A DNA stretch of 64,000 nt from contig JBAXGD010000002.1 of NCBI GenBank assembly GCA_037139575.1, positions 1-64,000 of the forward strand. Direction: 5' to 3'. Source of the DNA: CAIYEO01 sp037139575. GTDB taxonomy: Bacteria > Patescibacteriota > Saccharimonadia > Saccharimonadales > UBA4665. Under the pieces are notes generated by a model. It saw only the letters and a program-made list of their open reading frames with translations. It was not told the origin of the DNA and searched no databases. The position numbers and the translations under genes are program-made. Positions 25,011 to 31,879 of this stretch are shown piece after piece; the stretch's first letter is position 1, and each line of letters begins with the position of its first letter.

Positions 25011-26654
25011 ATGGCAAAGAAAATTTTTTATGACGAAGATGCTAGAAGAAGAGTTCTAGCTGGTGCGCAAATATTATATGATGCAGTCAAAACTACTATG
25101 GGCCCTAAAGGGCGCAACGTGGTAATTAGTAAAAGCTACGGTAATCCAACAGTAACCCATGATGGTGTTACTGTTGCCAAAGGTGTCGATATTCCAGATG
25201 TAGATGATGATACTTTAGGTCAAAAAGTTGGCGCTGAATTGATAAAGCAGGCTGCAAGCAAGATGAATGACGTAGCAGGGGATGGAACGACAACGGTCAC
25301 AGTTCTTACCTACAATATTCTTAATGAGGCAAATAAGTTAATAGCAGCTGGCCATAACCCAATGCTTCTTCGCAAAGGACTTGAATCAGCAGCTGAGGAT
25401 GTAATCAAAAAGCTCAGCCTCATGAGCGAGTCAATTACTGGCAAGAAGGGTAGAGTAGCTGAGGTTGCCACTATTTCCGCTGGAGATAAAGAGATTGGAA
25501 AACTAATTGCTGATGTTATCGATAAAGTAGGCAAAGAAGGCGTTGTTACTGTCGAAGAGGGACAAGGACTGAATCTTGAGAGCGAAGTTGTTGAAGGCTT
25601 CACGTTTTCCAGGGGATTCATTAGCCCATACATGGTTACGGATACTGCTCGAATGGAAGCTGTTTACGAAAAGCCATCAATCCTAGTGACTGACAAAAAG
25701 ATTGGATCAGTTCAAGAGATATTACCTATCCTAGAAAAACTAGCTCAAGCTGGAAAAAAAGATTTAGTAATTATTGCAGAAGATGTTGATGGTGAAGCAC
25801 TTGGAACATTAGTCCTGAATAGACTAAAGGGTGTTTTTAACACAGTAGCAATTAAAGCTCCTGAGTTTGGCGAAAGAAGAAAAGATGTACTTACAGATAT
25901 AGCCGTTCTTACTGGCGCAACCTTAATTAGCGAAGAGCAGGGATATAGTTTCGAAACTGCAGAACTTGCAATGCTTGGAAGTGCACGTAAAGTAATAGTT
26001 ACTAAAGAAGACACTACAATTATTGAAGGATTAGGCTCTAAGAGCTCTCAGAAAGAAAGAACTCAACAGATCGAAGCTCAATTAAAAGCATCTACTAGTG
26101 AGTATGATAAAGAAAGTCTAGCTAAAAGAAGAGCTGCACTTGCAGGTAAGGTAGCTGTAATTAAAGTTGGTGGCGCAACCGAAACCGAAATCGAAGAAAA
26201 GAAATTTAGAGTTGATGATGCTGTTGCTTCAGTGAAAGCTGCTCTCGACGAAGGAATTGTGGCTGGTGGCGGCGTAACGCTTATAAATCTAGCCGAAACA
26301 ATTAAAACTGCCGGGAATGATCCAAAGTCTAATGGTGCACAAATACTGAAGAACGCACTTGAGCAACCATTCAGAATTTTATTATCTAACTCTGGAATCA
26401 ACCCAGATGAATGGCTACCTCAGGTTAAAAAAGCTAAAGATGGCATGGGAATAAATGTAAACGACCCAACCAAACTAGTTGATTTAAAGGCTAACGGAGT
26501 CATTGATCCAGCTCGAGTTACAAAAGAAGCTTTACAAAATTCTGTGAGTATCGCTGGTACAGCGATGACTATGGGTGCTTTAATCGTAGATATTCCACAG
26601 AAGGGTGATGCTTCACCACAAATGCCGAGTGGTATGGGCGGAATGGACTACTAA
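25011..26654 (+). CDS. groEL: Chaperonin GroEL
   Basis: A 547-residue Cpn60 of normal length. The nucleotide-binding TTMGPKGRNVV and DGTTTVTVL motifs are present, as is the apical domain with SRGFISPYMVT and the AALDEGIVAGGGV block. The C-terminus ends in the repeated GGM motif (GGMGGMDY). It forms the two-ring folding chamber with GroES. A gene of unknown function converges from 28 bp downstream. Confidence 0.98.
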   Translation: MAKKIFYDEDARRRVLAGAQILYDAVKTTMGPKGRNVVISKSYGNPTVTHDGVTVAKGVDIPDVDDDTLGQKVGAELIKQAASKMNDVAGDGTTTVTVLTYNILNEANKLIAAGHNPMLLRKGLESAAEDVIKKLSLMSESITGKKGRVAEVATISAGDKEIGKLIADVIDKVGKEGVVTVEEGQGLNLESEVVEGFTFSRGFISPYMVTDTARMEAVYEKPSILVTDKKIGSVQEILPILEKLAQAGKKDLVIIAEDVDGEALGTLVLNRLKGVFNTVAIKAPEFGERRKDVLTDIAVLTGATLISEEQGYSFETAELAMLGSARKVIVTKEDTTIIEGLGSKSSQKERTQQIEAQLKASTSEYDKESLAKRRAALAGKVAVIKVGGATETEIEEKKFRVDDAVASVKAALDEGIVAGGGVTLINLAETIKTAGNDPKSNGAQILKNALEQPFRILLSNSGINPDEWLPQVKKAKDGMGINVNDPTKLVDLKANGVIDPARVTKEALQNSVSIAGTAMTMGALIVDIPQKGDASPQMPSGMGGMDY

Positions 26655-26681
26655 AGTCCGCTCTGCGCTAATTTTATTTAT

Positions 26682-27263
26682 CTATTCTGTAGCTGGATTT
26701 GATTTTTGGGTGAAGTAATTTATTTCGTTAACAACATCTAAGAGAGCTTGAGCTTTTTCTTTCTCATCTGTAATTTTCTGAGCTGCATCATAAGCATCTT
26801 TTACAAGGTCCTGATTGTCGGAAGCTTGAATCATCATCATAGTTGTGTGGAATTTTTCTTCAGGAGTTTGGTCTAGCTTTCCCACTAACGGCGAGAGTTG
26901 CTCAAGAGCACTCTTTTTTATATCCATTAAACTGTTACTTGAGTCATCTTGAGAAGGGGCTGCATTTTCTGATGGTGCTGGAGCGCTAACTGCTAATGGT
27001 TCGCTTGACGCTACAACAGTTGATGGGTCAGAGCTAGAAACTGATGGAGCTGAAGAGATCGAAGAATCAACTACCGATGGTGTTAAATCTTGAGTCGAAT
27101 CTACTGTTGGAGCTGATTGTGGCTCTGTAGACATAACACTAGGCATAGGCATTGGTGCTGGTATGTATGGAGATGGCATCCCGCTGGGCATCGTATTATC
27201 TGATACTACCGCCTGAGTCGAAGAAGTATCTGTGCTTACCCCTTGATTATCTTGTCCAAACAT
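26682..27263 (-). CDS. Hypothetical acidic Ser/Pro-rich protein, 193 aa
   Basis: The N-terminal two-thirds is low-complexity (Ser, Pro, Val, Thr, Asp; runs such as APSVSSSDPSTVV) and probably disordered. The C-terminal ~80 residues (SLMDIKKSALEQLSPLVGKLDQTPEEKFHTT to YDAAQKITDEKEKAQALLDVVNEINYF) form a likely helical domain of the kind found in CPR genomes as a short conserved unknown domain. There is no signal peptide. The start has AGGGGG about 7 nt upstream on the minus strand. The function is unknown. Confidence 0.65.
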   Translation of the reverse strand: MFGQDNQGVSTDTSSTQAVVSDNTMPSGMPSPYIPAPMPMPSVMSTEPQSAPTVDSTQDLTPSVVDSSISSAPSVSSSDPSTVVASSEPLAVSAPAPSENAAPSQDDSSNSLMDIKKSALEQLSPLVGKLDQTPEEKFHTTMMMIQASDNQDLVKDAYDAAQKITDEKEKAQALLDVVNEINYFTQKSNPATE

Positions 27264-27361
27264 TTCACCCCCTAATTTGTTCTATAAATATACTATAATT
27301 AAATTACATTACTTAAATAATAACAAATTTAAAGCATAAAAGCTTTAGCTAAAGGGGTTAT

Positions 27362-28387
27362 ATGTTAGACGACTTGAAATTTATTCACGAAAAGGATGCC
27401 GATGATGTTCTGGGTACTGCGGGCAAGCAGTGGCAACAGGTTTTGGAGGACTATTCAATTGAAGTGGAAAAGCAATCTTTCGATAATGTCGTTCTTTCTG
27501 GGATGGGTGGTTCGGCACTGGCTGCAGCATTAGCCCAATCATGGCCAGGTTTTAGTGTCCCATTTGTGATTTCAAGAGATTACTCGATTCCCTCATTTTT
27601 GAATGAGAAGAGTTTATTCATTGCATCTAGTTATTCGGGCAATACCGAAGAAACATTAACCGCTCTTTCTAGCGCAGAAAAAACGGGAGCTACTATCGTA
27701 GTGATTTCTTCGGGAGGAACACTAGAACAGATAGCCCTGAAGAACGGCTACACATTCGCTAAATTACCTGGAGGTTTGCAGCCACGACACGCTACTCTTT
27801 ATGGTTTAAAGGCGCTTCTACAAATTACGGATGGTTTTGGTCTAACTGAAAATAGGGCGAATGAACTAACATCGAAAAGTGATTATCTTAAAAAGCTGTG
27901 CGAGCCATGGTCTGCAGAGAAGCCTACAAAAGGAAATTTGGCTAAGGAAATAGCTCAAGAACTGATGGGGAAGTCTATTGTCGTATATTCTGGTCCAGTA
28001 CTGGGACCGGTTGGCTACAAATGGAAAATTAGTTTCAATGAGAATTCCAAGCACATTGCTTGGTTCAACCAATTCCCCGAATTTAACCATAATGAATTTC
28101 TTGGTTGGACTAAACAACCTACTCAAAAACCCTATGCCGTAATTGATCTAAGAACTTCGTTTGATAATCCTAGAATCGCAAAACGTTTTGAGGTTACAAA
28201 GAAACTGCTTAGTGGTTTAAGGCCTAATCCTATAACTGTTGAAGCAAAAGGTGACGATAAGCTAGAGCAAATGCTCTGGACAATGTTACTTGGAGATTTC
28301 ACTAGTATTTACCTAGCCTTATTGTCTAATCTTAATCCATTCCCAGTAGCCCTTATTGAAGATCTGAAAAAAGAACTAGCTGATTAG
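27362..28387 (+). CDS. SIS-domain phosphoglucose/phosphomannose isomerase
   Basis: A 341-residue protein with two SIS domains. FDNVVLSGMGGSALAAALAQSW and SSYSGNTEETLTALSSAE are the sugar-phosphate-binding motifs, and EFNHNEFLGW carries the catalytic Glu/His typical of bifunctional phosphoglucose/phosphomannose isomerases (PGI/PMI, archaeal and CPR type). It would interconvert fructose-6-phosphate with glucose- or mannose-6-phosphate, supplying the mannose used by the glycosyltransferases. An AAGGGG ribosome-binding site precedes the ATG. Confidence 0.85.
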   Translation: MLDDLKFIHEKDADDVLGTAGKQWQQVLEDYSIEVEKQSFDNVVLSGMGGSALAAALAQSWPGFSVPFVISRDYSIPSFLNEKSLFIASSYSGNTEETLTALSSAEKTGATIVVISSGGTLEQIALKNGYTFAKLPGGLQPRHATLYGLKALLQITDGFGLTENRANELTSKSDYLKKLCEPWSAEKPTKGNLAKEIAQELMGKSIVVYSGPVLGPVGYKWKISFNENSKHIAWFNQFPEFNHNEFLGWTKQPTQKPYAVIDLRTSFDNPRIAKRFEVTKKLLSGLRPNPITVEAKGDDKLEQMLWTMLLGDFTSIYLALLSNLNPFPVALIEDLKKELAD

Positions 28388-28391
28388 GCTT

Positions 28392-28420
28392 TTGTTTATA
28401 GACCACAAAAATTATATAAT
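28392..28420 (+). promoter_or_regulatory. Promoter of the DUF1361 gene
   Basis: TTGTTT (28392-28397), 17 bp, TATAAT (28415-28420). The -10 box ends 6 nt before the ATG at 28427, predicting a leaderless mRNA. Confidence 0.65.
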
Positions 28421-28426
28421 AGGCTG

Positions 28427-29107
28427 ATGAGAGAAAAAGCTGTTAAAGGCTATGGGGGTATATATCTGGCGTTGGGTCTTCAGGCCCTAGTTTCCATTGT
28501 ATTTCTAATTACAGGAGCTTTACTCGATCGTACCAATCAGCTGCTATTCATGATTTTTAATCTCTTCTTGGCATGGGTGCCTCTACTAATAGCAGTGTTG
28601 ATAAATAAATACTTAAGGAAGAAACCATGGGTAAGTCCTTTGGGGATCATTCTTTTCTTGGCCTGGTTGTGTTTTTTGCCAAATAGCTTTTATATAATTA
28701 GCGACTCAGTACATCTGATCAATTTGAATAGCCCCGATATTCTTGTGAGTATAGTGGCATTCTTTCTTATGTCATTGAATGGACTACTTGTTGGGCTAAT
28801 AAGTGTCTATGTCATCAACCTAGAGCTCAATAAGCGAATTAAAGGCTTTTCCTCAGTAGCGACATTAGTAGGAATTTTTTTAATATGTGGTTTTGCGGTT
28901 TATCTTGGTCGTTTTCTTAGGTTCAACAGCTGGGATGTTATAACTAACCCGGTGTCCTTGATATTCGATGTGTCGAATCCTATTTTTGACGTCAACACTC
29001 AGAAAGAAGCCATCACAACATGCATTGGTTTTTTTGGGATTATTGGTACTAGCTATTTAATACTTTGGCGCTCAATTAACTATTTCAAGTCCCTTAAGCA
29101 GGGGTAG
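28427..29107 (+). CDS. DUF1361 multi-pass membrane protein
   Basis: A 226-residue protein with about six to seven hydrophobic helices. The motifs NLFLAWVPLLIA, WLCFLPNSFYIISD and YLGRFLRFNSWD are those of DUF1361 proteins, which have no established function. It precedes argS by 16 bp, but argS has its own -10 box. Confidence 0.75.
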   Translation: MREKAVKGYGGIYLALGLQALVSIVFLITGALLDRTNQLLFMIFNLFLAWVPLLIAVLINKYLRKKPWVSPLGIILFLAWLCFLPNSFYIISDSVHLINLNSPDILVSIVAFFLMSLNGLLVGLISVYVINLELNKRIKGFSSVATLVGIFLICGFAVYLGRFLRFNSWDVITNPVSLIFDVSNPIFDVNTQKEAITTCIGFFGIIGTSYLILWRSINYFKSLKQG

Positions 29108-29123
29108 TGATATACTAGTCTAG

Positions 29124-30827
29124 ATGAAAGATAAGATACAAAAAGTCATAAAAGACGAAATTTTCAAACACTTCAAAGTGACCGTAGACCCAGTTATTAC
29201 CAGGCCAGATGAAAAATTTGGTGACTACACTACAAATATTAGCTTTGGTCTTGCCCATCAGCTCAATAAGAATCCAAGAGAAATTGCTGAGAAATTAATC
29301 GAGGGAATAAGACATTCACTAGCATCTGATGCAATTCAAGTAAACAATGTTGCAAACTTTATTAATATTAAGCTGAGTGACGAAGCTCTAATTAAAGACT
29401 CAGAGTTAGCTATTACATATAAGCCAAATTTGTATAAGGACCAGGTCATTGTCTGCGAATACTCTGACGCAAATCCATTCAAAGTATTTCACGTTGGACA
29501 CCTGTACACATCAATCGTAGGTAATGCCATTGCTAATCTTTTTGAGGTGGCTGGTGGAAAAGTATTCAGGGTAAATTTTGGTGGCGATGTAGGCAGACAT
29601 GTTGCAATAAACATGTGGGCCATACTAAATACTGCCGGAAAGGGTGACCCAAAAGTGGCTCTAGAGTTTTTGGCAGGCCTAGAACCAAAGTCCTTAGATG
29701 AAAAAGCTGCTTATCTTGCAGATCGTTATGTTGAAGGAACTCAAGCATTTGAATCTGAGGAATCTGAACCCCATACTCAGATTACCGAACTTAATAAGAA
29801 GTTGTACGAAATTGTTAACTCAAAAGATCATGAATCTGACATTGCAAAGATTTATTGGCTCTGCAGAGACTGGAGCTATGCGTATTTTAAAAAGTTTTAT
29901 CAGGATATAGAGATCACAGCCTTTGATCGCTATTATCCCGAAAGCGAAACTGCGCCAATTGGAATAGATACTGTCAATAAACAATTAAAGAATGGTGTCT
30001 ATGAGGAAAGTGATGGAGCAATAGTTTTTAAGGGTGAAAAATACGGTCTTCACACAAGAGTCTTTATTACATCCCAGGGACTACCATCATATGAAGCTAA
30101 AGATTTGGGGCTAATTATGGCCAAATACAGAGACTTCAAATTTGATAAGTCTATCGTAATCACTGGCAACGAGATTACTGAATACATGAGGGTGGTGCTT
30201 AAAAGCTTAGAGCAGTATGAACCCAAATTGGTTGCCGCCACCACACACTTAACTCACGGAATGGTAAAGATGGCCGGTGGCGTAAAGATCAGTAGTAGGA
30301 AGGGTAATGGTCTTAGAGCAAGGCAAGTTATTGAAGATACTGCAAAAATTAATTTTGAAACTACTAACACAAAGAGCATGGAGACAACCCTTGGTGCAAT
30401 CAAGTATGCCTTCCTAAAACAAAGACTTGGACCAGATTTGATATATAGCCCAGAAGAATCGGTCAGCATTACTGGAAACAGCGGACCATACCTACAATAT
30501 TCACATGCTAGATCGAGGAGTATTCTTAAAAAAGTAGATAAGACAATTGAGCCATCGAGCTATGGGCTTGATGATCAGGAAAGACAGCTCACAAGAAAAA
30601 TAAGTGAGTTCCCGGACTATTTAGACAAGTCTATTGCCGAAATCATGCCTCATCACCTTTGTACGTACCTCTATGAGCTATCCCAGTCGTTCAATAAGTT
30701 CTATGAGGCTAGTCGAGTCATTGGCGACGACAGAGAGGCTATAAGGCTCAAAATAGTTAGCTTATATTCAGATATTTTGAAGAAGGGCCTGGAGCTATTA
30801 AGTATTTCAGCTCCTAATCAGCTTTAA
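29124..30827 (+). CDS. argS: Arginyl-tRNA synthetase
   Basis: A 567-residue class I synthetase. The N-terminal Add1 domain (about 1-95) is followed by SDANPFKVFHVGHLYT (HIGH-like HVGH). The KMSKS-equivalent is GGVKISSRKGNG near residue 390, and the C-terminal DALR anticodon-binding domain (about 450-567) begins near GNSGPYLQYSHAR. A TATACT box 7 nt before the ATG gives a leaderless-type start. The last 93 bp of the gene are part of the 227-bp sequence that is repeated at 34176. Confidence 0.95.
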   Translation: MKDKIQKVIKDEIFKHFKVTVDPVITRPDEKFGDYTTNISFGLAHQLNKNPREIAEKLIEGIRHSLASDAIQVNNVANFINIKLSDEALIKDSELAITYKPNLYKDQVIVCEYSDANPFKVFHVGHLYTSIVGNAIANLFEVAGGKVFRVNFGGDVGRHVAINMWAILNTAGKGDPKVALEFLAGLEPKSLDEKAAYLADRYVEGTQAFESEESEPHTQITELNKKLYEIVNSKDHESDIAKIYWLCRDWSYAYFKKFYQDIEITAFDRYYPESETAPIGIDTVNKQLKNGVYEESDGAIVFKGEKYGLHTRVFITSQGLPSYEAKDLGLIMAKYRDFKFDKSIVITGNEITEYMRVVLKSLEQYEPKLVAATTHLTHGMVKMAGGVKISSRKGNGLRARQVIEDTAKINFETTNTKSMETTLGAIKYAFLKQRLGPDLIYSPEESVSITGNSGPYLQYSHARSRSILKKVDKTIEPSSYGLDDQERQLTRKISEFPDYLDKSIAEIMPHHLCTYLYELSQSFNKFYEASRVIGDDREAIRLKIVSLYSDILKKGLELLSISAPNQL

Positions 30828-30961
30828 TGAGTAGGGTATAATATCAATTACGTGAACATTATAGGAGATCATTGAATGGACAAAGTTCTAAAAGGAAGCA
30901 AACGTGCAGTTTCGAAAGTAGCACCATTAACTTCAAAAACCATTAATAAACAAGTTGGTGG
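30735..30961 (+). repeat. 227-bp direct repeat, left copy (argS 3' end, intergenic, mscL 5' end)
   Basis: Base-for-base identical by reading to 34176-34402, 3441 bp away. It covers the end of argS, the mscL promoter (TATAAT) and ribosome-binding site, and the first 28 codons of mscL. The copies bracket the foreign insert. Confidence 0.95.
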
Positions 30962-30974
30962 CTTTATTCAATAG
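30876..30974 (+). pseudogene. Truncated mscL 5' fragment
   Basis: The first 28 codons are the same as those of the intact mscL at 34317. After VGG the sequence changes into the insert and stops after FIQ. It keeps the promoter and ribosome-binding site, so a 32-residue peptide could be made. Confidence 0.85.
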
Positions 30975-31051
30975 TTACAGGAGCGATACTTATAGTGGTC
31001 TGGAGATTTATCATAAAAACTGCAAGCGAGATAGAGAACGAAAAAAAGTAA
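30962..31051 (+). pseudogene. 3' fragment of an unknown membrane-protein gene
   Basis: In a frame different from that of the mscL fragment, the first bases of the insert encode YSIVTGAILIVVWRFIIK followed by TASEIENEKK and a stop. It looks like one transmembrane helix and a charged tail, without a start codon, so it is the end of a gene cut at the junction. Confidence 0.5.
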
Positions 31052-31065
31052 AAAGCTGTGCTAGG

Positions 31066-31101
31066 TATCGTATTGACATACACATACGATAGGCATACAA
31101 T
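31066..31101 (+). promoter_or_regulatory. Toxin-antitoxin promoter with overlapping operator
   Basis: TTGACA (31073-31078), 17 bp, TACAAT (31096-31101). A perfect inverted repeat, TATCGTAT (31066-31073) and ATACGATA (31084-31091), spans the -35 and spacer, as expected for autoregulation by the antitoxin. The -10 ends 9 nt before the ATG. Confidence 0.75.
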
Positions 31102-31110
31102 AGCTATATT

Positions 31111-31395
31111 ATGAGTAACGTACAACTAAGTATAAAAACAGACGAGAACACCAAGCGAGAGCTAAAGACTTTTGCCACAGAGCTAGGTGTATCAAGCACC
31201 GCCCTTGTAAATATGGTCGTAAAGCAGGCTCTACGAGACCGCCGTGTAGTTTTGAGCACCAACCTTGAGCCAACTCCCTACCTTGAACAAGTTATGAGGG
31301 ACGCCGACGCCGACTATAAAGCCGACCGTGATATTACACATACTAAAGGCTCAAAAGGGGCATTAGCCCACCTCGACAGCTTAATGAAAAAGTAA
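31111..31395 (+). CDS. RelB/DinJ-family antitoxin
   Basis: A 94-residue antitoxin. The N-terminus VQLSIKTDENTKRELKTFATELGVSSTALVNMVVKQAL is a ribbon-helix-helix DNA-binding domain. The acidic C-terminal half would wrap and neutralise the toxin encoded 3 bp downstream. It is preceded by a consensus promoter with an inverted-repeat operator, which suggests conditional autorepression. Confidence 0.88.
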   Translation: MSNVQLSIKTDENTKRELKTFATELGVSSTALVNMVVKQALRDRRVVLSTNLEPTPYLEQVMRDADADYKADRDITHTKGSKGALAHLDSLMKK

Positions 31396-31398
31396 ATT

Positions 31399-31659
31399 AT
31401 GGACGTTGATTTTACTAAGGCGTTCAATAAACAATTTGATAAATTACCCCGTAAAAAGCAGGAGCAAGCTAGGGACGCCGTAGCTCTATTTGTAGAGGAC
31501 ATATCCGCTACACCGCTCCGTAATCACGGACTAAAGGGCGAGTGGTTAGGCTACCGTTCTATCAGTGCGGGAGGCGACTTACGCCTACACTATCAAGTGA
31601 TTACCGAGACAAAGGTACTCTTTGTCGCTGTTGGCTCACATAGTCAGTTATACAAATAA
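31399..31659 (+). CDS. YafQ/RelE-family mRNA-interferase toxin
   Basis: An 86-residue toxin. The core LRNHGLKGEWLGYRSISAGG to DLRLHYQV and VGSHSQLYK is the YafQ pattern. His43, Asp60, Arg62, His64 and His81 are in place to act as ribosome-dependent RNase residues. Its antitoxin overlaps in operon order directly upstream (3-bp gap). It may stabilise the insert against loss. Confidence 0.88.
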   Translation: MDVDFTKAFNKQFDKLPRKKQEQARDAVALFVEDISATPLRNHGLKGEWLGYRSISAGGDLRLHYQVITETKVLFVAVGSHSQLYK

Positions 31660-31662
31660 CGT

Positions 31663-31695
31663 GTAAACAATGTTTACTATGTTTACGTTGTAAAC
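31663..31695 (+). repeat. GTAAAC/GTTTAC array with 9-bp period
   Basis: GTAAAC (31663), GTTTAC (31672), GTTTAC (31681) and GTAAAC (31690) start exactly 9 bp apart, forming two nested or adjacent dyads with 3-bp spacers. This is the layout of a multi-site protein-binding region (operator, Rep iteron or partition site). Confidence 0.7.
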
Positions 31696-31699
31696 AAGT

Positions 31700-31794
31700 A
31701 CCTAACTTATTGCTCGTGCAGACACCTTGTCGCATAATAGCCTTACTTGTTAGGTCTCACATATTGCCGCTTACAGCGAGCAACAAGGAGTAAG
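31700..31794 (+). other. Interleaved inverted repeats (possible pseudoknot or alternative-stem RNA)
   Basis: ACCTAAC (31700-31706) pairs with GTTAGGT (31749-31755); TTGCTCG (31710-31716) pairs with CGAGCAA (31777-31783). The two pairings interleave in pseudoknot order. CTTACTTGTT (31742-31751) can instead pair with AACAAGGAGTAAG (31782-31794, one 3-nt bulge). Confidence 0.4.
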
Positions 31795-31808
31795 TCCCAC
31801 CTGTGGCA

Positions 31809-31837
31809 TTGACACGAACCTTAAAATATGATAGTCT
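31809..31837 (+). promoter_or_regulatory. Candidate promoter of the 658-aa gene
   Basis: TTGACA (31809-31814) with TAGTCT (31832-31837) at 17-bp spacing. TATGAT at 31827 is a better -10 but too close (12 bp). The ATG at 31880 follows about 40 nt later. Confidence 0.45.
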
Positions 31838-31879
31838 GTTAGACACAAAAAATAAAAAACGTAACGCTACAATTACACT

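Noticed and set aside
25310..26401. Three minus-strand frames inside groEL and similar ones inside pnp
   Set aside because: They are shadows of the strongly biased coding strand and have Ser/Leu/Ile-rich compositions typical of antisense frames.
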